22,228 nucleotides of DNA from an uncultured Bacteroidales bacterium (GTDB lineage: Bacteria; Bacteroidota; Bacteroidia; Bacteroidales; UBA932). The number at the start of each line of letters is the position of its first letter. Position 1 is the stretch's first letter. The position numbers and the translations under genes are program-made. Positions 1 through 7,556 of this stretch are shown one piece after another. Below the pieces are notes generated by a model, which saw only the letters and a list, made by a program, of their open reading frames with translations, was not told where the DNA came from and made no database searches. The DNA lies in contig CAJOMB010000006.1 in NCBI GenBank assembly GCA_905235615.1, positions 1-22,228 of the forward strand, given 5' to 3'.

Positions 1-2
1 TC

Positions 3-1991
3 TGTGCCATCCTGATGATGACATCCTGCAAGAAAGACAACGATTCTCCGAAAACCCCTTACGTTCCTGAAGAAGTCCGGGATTTGTTTGGCGGTGCAAC
101 CCCCACGGGTTACTACAGCTATGCGGAAATGTCCGTCCCCGCTGCGACGGAGGAAGTGTACATTGAGTACAAGGGTGAAGACGGCTCCGTCAGAACCGTG
201 ACTCAGAAAGTCACCCCCGAGGTGGCCGTACCCACCGGTGGCAAGGACGTGGAACCCTTTGGAACGGTGAAGCTCCTGTTCGAGGCTTCCACCTCTTCCC
301 AGGTGAGCGTTTATTATAAGGTCTATGGCGCAGCTGTCAAGGCCGATGGAGACGACACCGTATATACTTTGGAAAACTTCCCGGTGGACCAGATTACCTC
401 CGGCGAGTTCGGAAAGACCCGCTATGTCCAGGTGGAGTGGAATTTCGCCTGGTTGAACAATGAGTCTACCGGATGGCAGAATGCGCCTTCCTATCCCAAG
501 GATGTGGTGATGTACGACGCAGAGCACAACCATACACTCCGTTATACTTATGTGTATAACATCAATGGGTATGGCGTGTCTCCTGAGGGGTATGTCCTCA
601 CGGATTCCTACAATGTGGAAGACCATGTGGCCGTTTCTTACAAGTATAACTACTGCAGCGGTTGCGGAAATTGCCCTTATTGCATGCCCTGGGGCTGCGC
701 CTGCGGTTGTGGCAGCGTGAATGACGCTTTCCTGCCCAATGGAAACCAGGTGGATGATGCCGTTGATGACGGAGCTGTCACCGACCTTCCGGAAGTTCCT
801 GAGGATGTGGTGCCCGTTTCCCTTCCCGAGCCGGCTTCTTATGTTACCACCGACGGGGATTACACCATGTATCACTCCAGCGGTGTGGTGATGTTCGACG
901 ACAGCTGGCCCCAGATGCCGGACGACTACGGCATCCGCAGCTACGACTACGACTTCAACGATGTGGTGCTGGATTATGATGTGGAGGCCGTCACCGTGGC
1001 CGACGCCCAGCTCAAATCCCAGGGTTGGCGAGAGCAGGTGAAGGTGGTGCTGCACCTGAGGGCTGTGGGCGGAGACCGTCCCGAGCGCGTGGGCGTTATC
1101 CTGGAAGGGCTGGACCAGCAGTACGTGGCTTCCGTGGAGGAATACAAGACCTTGGACAGCTGGCAGAACCCGCACGGGGAACTTCCTTCCTGGACCTCCT
1201 GGTCGCTTCAGGAGAATTCCTTCCAGGTGAGGACCAATCCTCTGAGGCCGCTCAGCGAGATTGGCGCCATCTGGCGTCTTCGTGCTGCCGTCGAGGCCGG
1301 ATCGGAGACCTACATCTACACGGACGACCAGGGGCGCGGCACGGAGCACGTGTTCAACCCTGCCAAGACCCGCTCCAACGGGACGCGTTACTGGGACGCT
1401 CCCCGTGAAGACCAGTATTCCTCCACGCTGCTGGAGCGCTACAAGTCGGAGTATGGTATCGGCAATATCCAGACTTATCAGTTCTACAACACGGTTCCCG
1501 GCTATGTGAATGTGGCCGGCGGCCTGTACACTTATACGGTCATCTACAAGATGAAACCCCGCGCCGACATGACCCCGGAAGAAAGCCGGAAGTGCCTTCG
1601 CAACATGATGGACGCCGTTGTGAACACGACGGCCCAGAACTTCTACATTGTGGCCAAGAGCGGCGGCAACTTTTATCCCATCCACCTGAAGGGATACCTT
1701 CCGGCCGATTTTGCCCTGAAGGGCTTCGGCAGCGGGAATACGTATAAAGATATTTATGACAAGGTGGTCGCACAGAATGGAGGCGAGCTGGATCCCGCCA
1801 ACCCGTATATGAGCAAGACCGGAAAGGTGTGGGCTTTCAAGTGCCCGGTGCTCACCAAGCATGTCTGGGAAAAGATGTACTTCGGGGAGGCCTATCCGCA
1901 CTATATGGAGTGGATGAGCTCGGACGGAGCCAACTGTGCCGACTGGTACAGGACAGACGTGGACGGGGAGCTGCTAACCTGCTGGTGGTAG
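3..1991 (+). CDS. LruC-domain (DUF4842) surface lipoprotein, 5'-truncated
   Basis: The reading frame is open to the left edge, and the visible start reads CAILMMTSCKKD. This is the end of a lipoprotein signal peptide with an MTSC lipobox, so the true start lies upstream and the first ATGs in the window are inside the signal peptide. At about residues 292-325 (counted from the ATG at 15) is the acidic segment DDSWP...SYDYDFNDVVLDYD, the hallmark of LruC/DUF4842 proteins. The DUF4842-like region continues to the C-terminus, which ends in CWW. The N-terminal half looks like beta-rich extracellular sequence. A striking cysteine cluster (C214, C217, C220, C223, C228, C230, C232) lies in a linker just before the LruC region. 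The family is named after a Leptospira outer-membrane lipoprotein and has no settled function. The acidic repeats suggest calcium binding (inference). The gene sits 85 nt upstream of a putative exopolysaccharide operon on the same strand, so it may be functionally linked. Confidence 0.85.
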   Translation, partial: CAILMMTSCKKDNDSPKTPYVPEEVRDLFGGATPTGYYSYAEMSVPAATEEVYIEYKGEDGSVRTVTQKVTPEVAVPTGGKDVEPFGTVKLLFEASTSSQVSVYYKVYGAAVKADGDDTVYTLENFPVDQITSGEFGKTRYVQVEWNFAWLNNESTGWQNAPSYPKDVVMYDAEHNHTLRYTYVYNINGYGVSPEGYVLTDSYNVEDHVAVSYKYNYCSGCGNCPYCMPWGCACGCGSVNDAFLPNGNQVDDAVDDGAVTDLPEVPEDVVPVSLPEPASYVTTDGDYTMYHSSGVVMFDDSWPQMPDDYGIRSYDYDFNDVVLDYDVEAVTVADAQLKSQGWREQVKVVLHLRAVGGDRPERVGVILEGLDQQYVASVEEYKTLDSWQNPHGELPSWTSWSLQENSFQVRTNPLRPLSEIGAIWRLRAAVEAGSETYIYTDDQGRGTEHVFNPAKTRSNGTRYWDAPREDQYSSTLLERYKSEYGIGNIQTYQFYNTVPGYVNVAGGLYTYTVIYKMKPRADMTPEESRKCLRNMMDAVVNTTAQNFYIVAKSGGNFYPIHLKGYLPADFALKGFGSGNTYKDIYDKVVAQNGGELDPANPYMSKTGKVWAFKCPVLTKHVWEKMYFGEAYPHYMEWMSSDGANCADWYRTDVDGELLTCWW

Positions 1992-2010
1992 CGTAATTCC
2001 GTATTTTTTC

Positions 2011-2052
2011 ACGTTACCCTCATGCCGGCGGGAACCGGCGTGAGGGTTGCGT
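2011..2052. other. Strong stem-loop between the LruC gene and the HEAT gene
   Basis: The arms at 2017-2028 and 2035-2046 pair over 12 bp with one G.U and a 6-nt loop. The stem extends outward through 2011-2016 and 2047-2052 with one mismatch and one wobble. It lies 20 nt after the upstream stop and 24 nt before the next start. There is no T-tract on the 3' side on either strand, so it is not a classic intrinsic terminator. It could be a partial terminator, a processing site or an RNA-stabilising structure that sets LruC versus operon expression. The structure is certain; the role is inference. Confidence 0.6.
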
Positions 2053-2076
2053 GGCCAAAAAAGAAAGAGCAGATAG

Positions 2077-3270
2077 ATGGAGTATTATACCCTCAGCAGG
2101 TACGCCTACTGGAAGTATTACATACTGATTCTGTACTACCGGCTGGCGGAATATCCGCCGGTGGTGCGGGCTTGGTTTGTCTTTGGCGCCATCTGCGTGC
2201 TTCTGCTCGTGCTGGTTGTGCTGGGAAATACGTTGCGTTACTTTTCTCATTACCGTTTTGAACGACTGTCCCGCCACAACAGCAGGCGTTATTGGAAGCG
2301 GATGCGGGAAATCATTCTCTCCGAGCGGACGCTGGAGCTGGCGGAAGTCAGCTCCATCCTGGAACTCCCCAAGAACTATAAAATGAAGGCGCGGCAATGC
2401 CGGAGTTTCATCCCCACCCTGCTGGAACTGAAGCGGAGCCTGGGAGACCGGATCAGCCGGCCCAACTGGGTGCGCCTGCTGCAGGTGCTCAAGATGCCGG
2501 CCTATTTTGAAGACCAGATCCTGTCCCGTTCTACCCGAGAACGAGTGCAGGCCTTCAAGGATGTGGCCGACCTGGACGGCAACCTGAAAGAGGCCGTGGC
2601 CTCCCGTTACCTTTTCACCAAAGACCGGAAGCTGCAGATGCATGCCCGCCTCCATGCCGCCCGTTTCGGCACCTCCTATCCTTTCAAGGTGCTGGAGGAA
2701 GACCCTAACCTGGTGTTTACGAAGGAGATGGTGGTGAAGTATCACAACGTGCTGGTTTACAGAAAAGAGAACGGACTGGCCATGCCCAATTTCATCCGCT
2801 GGTGCAACCGGGTGCCCTTGAATGAGGAACTGCGTATTTTCGCCGTCAACGAGATCCGCCTGTTCGGGCGGAAAGAAGACTGTGCGGAGCTGCTTTCCAT
2901 GCTGCAGTCCAGCCGGGAAGAGGAGTTTTCCTGCGCCCTGATCCGGGCTTTGGGAGAGCTCAAGTATGTCCCTGCGGAGAAGGAGTTCTGCCACAGGTAC
3001 CTCAGCGCATCCTTCACGGAACGTCAGGTGCTGGCGGAGGCCATGGGAACCATCGGCTCCGATAATCCGGAAATCCTGAAGTTCCTGTCCGATGACTTCC
3101 TCCAGTCCACCGACTATGTAACCCGCATGATTTTGCTCCGGGTCATTTACAATTACGGAGCGCGGGGCCGGGAAGAGTTTTATAGGTTGAAGGAGAGTAC
3201 GGCAGGGGAGTACCAGCCCTATTTCTCCCATATTGAGTGTGATTTGATAGACAGCAGCCGGTATGCCTGA
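2077..3270 (+). CDS. Membrane-anchored HEAT-repeat-like protein of the exopolysaccharide operon
   Basis: This is a 397-aa protein with one strong hydrophobic segment at about residues 32-54 (WFVFGAICVLLLVLVVLGN), followed by basic residues (RYFSHYRFERL). That pattern suggests a single-pass inner-membrane anchor with the large C-terminal part in the cytoplasm. Residues of about 60-390 are almost entirely amphipathic helices of HEAT/ARM-like character, for example the stretches around REIILSERTLELAEVSSIL and EILKFLSDDFLQSTDYVTRM. No catalytic motif is visible. Its stop codon overlaps the start of the glycosyltransferase gene by 8 nt (ATGCCTGA), implying translational coupling and probably a physical partnership. 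A likely role is as scaffold or regulatory partner of the synthase, in the position that small accessory subunits such as PgaD take in other systems (inference). The start follows an AG-rich stretch (aagaaagagcag) about 6 nt upstream. Confidence 0.75.
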   Translation: MEYYTLSRYAYWKYYILILYYRLAEYPPVVRAWFVFGAICVLLLVLVVLGNTLRYFSHYRFERLSRHNSRRYWKRMREIILSERTLELAEVSSILELPKNYKMKARQCRSFIPTLLELKRSLGDRISRPNWVRLLQVLKMPAYFEDQILSRSTRERVQAFKDVADLDGNLKEAVASRYLFTKDRKLQMHARLHAARFGTSYPFKVLEEDPNLVFTKEMVVKYHNVLVYRKENGLAMPNFIRWCNRVPLNEELRIFAVNEIRLFGRKEDCAELLSMLQSSREEEFSCALIRALGELKYVPAEKEFCHRYLSASFTERQVLAEAMGTIGSDNPEILKFLSDDFLQSTDYVTRMILLRVIYNYGARGREEFYRLKESTAGEYQPYFSHIECDLIDSSRYA

Positions 3271-4744
3271 GTGGTTGGACTACTTCTTCAACTATTTCGT
3301 GATAGTGTATTCCGCCATGGTGCTCCTCAGTTACGTGGCCATGGCCATCCTGGCCTATCTGGAGCATCGGAAGCATTACACCTATCACGATGACGCCTAT
3401 ACCATAGCCGAGCTCAAGAAGTCGCCTTACACCCCGGGCGTGTCCATCGTGGCCCCTGCCTACAATGAGGAGAAGACGGTGATCACCAACGTGAAATCCC
3501 TGCTGAGCCTGGACTATCCGGACTTCGAGGTGGTGATTGTGAACGACGGTTCCAAGGACAGGACGCTGGAACTGCTCATCGAGAATTTCGACTTGGTCAA
3601 GGTTCCCTATGCGTATGTGGAAAAAATCAAGACCAAGCCTTTCCGCGGCCTTTACAAGACCAGGAGCGACAACCCCGCCTTCAAGCGTCTCACCGTGGTG
3701 GACAAGGTGAACGGCGGAACCAAGGCCGATGCTTCCAACGCCGGCGTGAACGTGGTTTCCAACAAGTTCTTTGTCTGCACGGATGTGGACTGCGTGCTGG
3801 ATAAATATGCCCTCTACCGGGTTATCTGGCCCACCATGTATTCCACCCGCCGCGTCATTGCCGTGAGCGCCACCATGCGCATGAGCAACGGCAGCATGGT
3901 GGAAGAGGGAAAGATGGTGGAAGCCCATCCCCCGCACAGCCTGATTCCCCTTTTCCAGGATCTGGAGTACACCCGCTCCTTCCTGATTGGCAAAACGGCC
4001 CTGGCCCGGATCAACGCCCTGCAGAACGTGTCCGGCGGCTTCGGCATGTTTGACCGCGAGATTGTCATCAAGGCCGGCGGCTATGACGGAGACTCCTTCG
4101 CCGAGGATATGGACATGGTGGCCCGCATGATTCGTTATATGTGCGATGCCGGGGAAGATTACCGCGTGGTACAGATTCCCGAAACTTGCTGCTGGACGGA
4201 GGGACCGTCCAACTTCAAGGTCCTCAACCGTCAGCGTACACGCTGGGGACGCGGCCTGCTGCAGTGCTTCACCGTCCACCACGACATGGTGTGGAACCGC
4301 AACTACCGCCGCTACGGCATGCTCACCCTGCCCTATATCATGCTCTTCGAGCTCATCGCCCCGGTTATCGAATTTTCCGGTTATCTCATGGTCCTCTACC
4401 TGTTCTTGAGGGGCGCGGTCAACTATTCCACCATCTGGATAGCCTTCCTGGGCCTGTATATCTTCGCCCAGCTCCTCACGATGGTTATCATTTCGTATGA
4501 TGTCTGGGTGGGGACTTCTTTCAAACGGAAGGCGGATTATCTGTGGTTCGTGCTGGCTTCTTTGCTGGAGCCCGTCATCTACCATCCCATCAACGTATTC
4601 TTCAGCCTCCGCGGCTACTGGAAACATATTTGGGGAACCCAGATGGTATGGGGTAATATGACCCGCAAGGGTGTTCAGCAGCGCCATCCCCAGGCGAATC
4701 CGCAGCCTCTGCAGCAACCTGAACCTCAGAATCCCGATGCGTAG
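3263..4744 (+). CDS. Processive-type family 2 glycosyltransferase (exopolysaccharide synthase)
   Basis: This 493-aa integral membrane GT2 has all the expected synthase motifs. An N-terminal membrane helix (about 8-33) precedes the nucleotide-sugar fold starting VSIVAPAYNEE. The UDP-sugar motif is NDGS (94-97), the DxD is TDVD (D174, D176), the catalytic acidic motif is AEDMD (E281, D282) and the acceptor motif is QRTRW (Q324-W328, QxxRW). Three or more C-terminal membrane segments follow (about 350-460), and then a Q/P-rich cytoplasmic tail. This architecture is shared by PgaC, hyaluronan synthase and cellulose synthase, which polymerise and export the glycan through the same protein. No PilZ domain is present, so there is no built-in c-di-GMP sensor. 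The sugar cannot be read from sequence. The gene overlaps its upstream and downstream neighbours by 8 nt each. Confidence 0.9.
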   Translation: MPEWLDYFFNYFVIVYSAMVLLSYVAMAILAYLEHRKHYTYHDDAYTIAELKKSPYTPGVSIVAPAYNEEKTVITNVKSLLSLDYPDFEVVIVNDGSKDRTLELLIENFDLVKVPYAYVEKIKTKPFRGLYKTRSDNPAFKRLTVVDKVNGGTKADASNAGVNVVSNKFFVCTDVDCVLDKYALYRVIWPTMYSTRRVIAVSATMRMSNGSMVEEGKMVEAHPPHSLIPLFQDLEYTRSFLIGKTALARINALQNVSGGFGMFDREIVIKAGGYDGDSFAEDMDMVARMIRYMCDAGEDYRVVQIPETCCWTEGPSNFKVLNRQRTRWGRGLLQCFTVHHDMVWNRNYRRYGMLTLPYIMLFELIAPVIEFSGYLMVLYLFLRGAVNYSTIWIAFLGLYIFAQLLTMVIISYDVWVGTSFKRKADYLWFVLASLLEPVIYHPINVFFSLRGYWKHIWGTQMVWGNMTRKGVQQRHPQANPQPLQQPEPQNPDA

Positions 4745-7556
4745 GCTGCAGCTGCTCATATTGGCCCTGTTCGTAGTGGCGGCAACTTTGCCGGCGCAGA
4801 ATAAACAGCGCGGTGTCCTTCCGGGCCGGGACACCCCCGGTGAATATGCGGACAAGGTGACCAATCTCTTCTCCCAGCACCGTTGGGCCAAAGGTAAGGA
4901 ACTGCTGGACCAGGGACTGGAGTATTATCCGGATGAGGCGGTCCTGCATTATCTGGCCGGCCGGTTCTGGTGGAACGGCAAGGATTTCGACAAGGCTCGC
5001 TACCATCTGGTGAAGGCCTGTCAGATCAATTATCATTACATCGATGCCAAGACCCTCCTGGTGAATGTGGAGGAAATCACGGGCAACTATTCCAGCGCCG
5101 TCTGTTATGTGAACGAGCTGTTGGAGGTGAACCCGTACTGGAAGGGCTTGTGGCTCAGAAAAGTGGACCTGTACAAAAAGATGGGTAACTTTGAGGAGGC
5201 CAATACGCTTCTGCGGCGTCTGGCCCAGATATACCCCAACGACGCCTCCATCAACAGCGACTATTTCGACGTCCTGGAAACCACCTATCAGCAGGCCCTG
5301 GAAGGCGGTGACTCCCAGGCGGCCGAGGATGCCTTGAAGGAGATTGTGCGTATTACGCCTACCGATTCCGACTATCAGCTGGCCTATGCCAACATCCTGA
5401 TTCGCCGGGGAAAACTGAATGATGCCTTAGAAAACCTTACGGCGGCCATCGGCGCCAACCCCGGCAATGTGCCCCTGATCAAGAAAACCACGGATATCCT
5501 GATGGAGACCGGGCGCAACATGGGAGCCCTTTCCTTAGTGCGCGGGCAGCTGGCCCAGCATCGTTCTCCCCAGTTGCAGGCGCTTTACGAGCAGCTCCTC
5601 TCGGAGAGTGCCCGCATGGAAAATGAGGCCGATGCCTACTATCTCTACACCCGCACTTACAACACGGACCACAGTATGGAATCCCTCCAGTACCTGCTGA
5701 ACCAGTCTGTCAAGCGGGGCTATTACGATGACGCCATCCACTATATTGAAGAGATGCGCCGCCGGCAAGGGGATTCTCCCCGCTGGTATATGCTGGAGTA
5801 CGATGTCTATACCCGTCAGGGCCGCCATGAATCGGCCCGGCGGAGCCTGAATATGGGCTTCCAACTGTTCCCGGACGACTACGACCTCAACCTGGCCATC
5901 AGTCGCCAGCGGCTTTCCGAATCGGCCGGTTTCATGGGAGAGAGCCAGTACACGCAGGCCATCCCGCTGCTGGAATTCGTCCGCCGCAGCTCCGTGGATC
6001 CGGAACTGAGAACCCTGGCTGTGCGGCGGCTGGCCGTGTGCTACCGGGAAAGCGGACAGCCGGAAAAGGCCGTCATCATGCTCCGGGAACGGCTGAAGAC
6101 AGACCCCGAGTACCAGGTGACCATGGACTATGCCTCCCTGTTGGTGAAGCAGGGAAAGCCGGAGGCCGCCCTCCAGTCCCTGTATGCCTCTTATAGCGAT
6201 GCGACGGATACGCTGTCCCGCCAGATGCTGGCAGGGGCCTACAAGGAGACGGCCTATCCCTATTTGAAAGAGAAATTGCAGAACGGCGCCCTGACAGGCC
6301 TGCATCCCGTCTGTGAGAATATTCTCCGGATGGATCCCCGGGACTATTGGGCCCTGTATTATTCCCTCCGTACGGCCGACGATCCGCTTCCTTTCGCCCT
6401 CCGTGGTATGAATGCCTATCCGGGAGATCTGGTGTTCCCCATCAAGGCCGCCTCCCTCTATGCGGCGCAGGGGAGGGATATGGAAGCCATAGACATGTTG
6501 CTCCCGTATCTGGCCGATTTCCCGGCCGACGAGGACCTTCAGCGCACCTTCGCCGCCGTGTCTGACAGTTATGCCGGAAAACTGGTCAAGGAGAAGAAAC
6601 TTCGGGCGGCCCGGGATGTGCTGGACCGCGCCCTGGCCGTCCGTCCCCAGGATGCGGGCCTGCGCTACACCCGCGGTCTGGTGTTCGAGAAAAACCATGA
6701 GTGGGATTCGGCCTATGTGTACCAGAGCAAGTACCAGCCGTCCCTGCTGGAAGAAACGGAATACAAGGCACACATGAATGCCCTGAGGGCCCGTACGCTG
6801 CACAATACGGTGGATGCCGGCGTGGACATGTTCCGCTTCACCAACGCCACCCAGCTGATGGTGATTGCCACCGTGGGCTACGACCACAACTGGAAGCGTG
6901 ACGAGTTCTCTTCCCGCCTCAATTTTACCGGCCGCGATGCGGAATATGACCAGGACCAGCTCATGTATGTATCGGCCGGCGGCCGCGGCCTTCAGTTCCT
7001 TACCTCGTGGACCCATCATTTCGGGACCGCGTTCAGCCTCAGGTTGGGCGGCTCCTTCGGCACCCGTTATTTCCCCATTGCGGGCGGAGACCTCAGCGGC
7101 ACCGTCCATTGGAAGAACGACTGGGACACGGAGCTCGGCCTGAATTACCGTTATCTGCTGGACCACAACCAGATGTACGCCGGCTCGCTGAATGTGAGCC
7201 ATACCGGCAGACATGTTTATGTGGGGGCCAAGGTGATGGGCGGAACGGTGTACAATATCTGGTTTGTGAACGGATCCGGCCGTCTCCGCTTTTATCCGTA
7301 CGAGGGGGGAAAATCGTATGTGGAAGTGCAAGCCGGTGCCGGTACGGCTCCCGAAATCCAGTTCCTCAATTATTATCAGAATTCATCTGCCTTCAACAAC
7401 CTGAACTCCTTTGCGGCGTTCACGGCGTCCTGGGCAGTTACCCATAACCTTGCAATCCAGCTCTCCGGAACCTGGAATACCTTGTACGACCAGCGTTCCA
7501 CCGTGAGTTTCCGTAATCTCCTGATGGCCCATGTCTCCGTTGCGATTTCTTTTTAG
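4737..7556 (+). CDS. TPR protein with C-terminal YaiO-type outer-membrane beta-barrel
   Basis: I chose the ATG at 4737, not the in-frame ATG at 4671, because it starts a clean signal peptide (MRRLQLLILALFVVAATLPA, then QNKQRG) and gives an 8-nt ATGCGTAG overlap with the glycosyltransferase stop. The product is 939 aa. Residues of about 30-680 are stacked TPR-like helical repeats (recurring Y/A/G spacing such as AVLHYLAGRFWWNGKDFDKA). Residues of about 688-939 are alternating beta strands matching the YaiO-type outer-membrane barrel, ending in AISF with the terminal Phe expected for BAM recognition. A periplasmic TPR domain plus an outer-membrane barrel is the architecture of PgaA and AlgK/AlgE-type exporters. 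The likely role is to guide the polymer made by the adjacent synthase through periplasm and outer membrane (inference). The barrel assignment is from strand pattern and family recall. Confidence 0.85.
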   Translation: MRRLQLLILALFVVAATLPAQNKQRGVLPGRDTPGEYADKVTNLFSQHRWAKGKELLDQGLEYYPDEAVLHYLAGRFWWNGKDFDKARYHLVKACQINYHYIDAKTLLVNVEEITGNYSSAVCYVNELLEVNPYWKGLWLRKVDLYKKMGNFEEANTLLRRLAQIYPNDASINSDYFDVLETTYQQALEGGDSQAAEDALKEIVRITPTDSDYQLAYANILIRRGKLNDALENLTAAIGANPGNVPLIKKTTDILMETGRNMGALSLVRGQLAQHRSPQLQALYEQLLSESARMENEADAYYLYTRTYNTDHSMESLQYLLNQSVKRGYYDDAIHYIEEMRRRQGDSPRWYMLEYDVYTRQGRHESARRSLNMGFQLFPDDYDLNLAISRQRLSESAGFMGESQYTQAIPLLEFVRRSSVDPELRTLAVRRLAVCYRESGQPEKAVIMLRERLKTDPEYQVTMDYASLLVKQGKPEAALQSLYASYSDATDTLSRQMLAGAYKETAYPYLKEKLQNGALTGLHPVCENILRMDPRDYWALYYSLRTADDPLPFALRGMNAYPGDLVFPIKAASLYAAQGRDMEAIDMLLPYLADFPADEDLQRTFAAVSDSYAGKLVKEKKLRAARDVLDRALAVRPQDAGLRYTRGLVFEKNHEWDSAYVYQSKYQPSLLEETEYKAHMNALRARTLHNTVDAGVDMFRFTNATQLMVIATVGYDHNWKRDEFSSRLNFTGRDAEYDQDQLMYVSAGGRGLQFLTSWTHHFGTAFSLRLGGSFGTRYFPIAGGDLSGTVHWKNDWDTELGLNYRYLLDHNQMYAGSLNVSHTGRHVYVGAKVMGGTVYNIWFVNGSGRLRFYPYEGGKSYVEVQAGAGTAPEIQFLNYYQNSSAFNNLNSFAAFTASWAVTHNLAIQLSGTWNTLYDQRSTVSFRNLLMAHVSVAISF

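Noticed and set aside
2002..2009. TATTTTTT as a -7 promoter element for the HEAT-GT2 operon
   Set aside because: It lacks the final G of TAnnTTTG and has no TTTG about 20 nt upstream; too weak to call, although the operon must be transcribed from somewhere near or from the LruC promoter.
4671..4736. Upstream in-frame start for the TPR/YaiO protein
   Set aside because: It would place 22 residues (MFSSAIPRRIRSLCSNLNLR...) before a clean signal peptide and would overlap the glycosyltransferase gene by 74 nt. The ATG at 4737 fits better.
3143..4891. Minus-strand open frame of 582 codons opposite the glycosyltransferase gene
   Set aside because: The + strand frame has complete GT2 motifs; the antisense product is low-complexity in H/V/G and crosses gene boundaries.
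5535..7331. Minus-strand open frame of 598 codons opposite the TPR/YaiO gene
   Set aside because: Antisense shadow with no signal peptide, no domain and no promoter; the + strand protein has a signal peptide, repeats and barrel.
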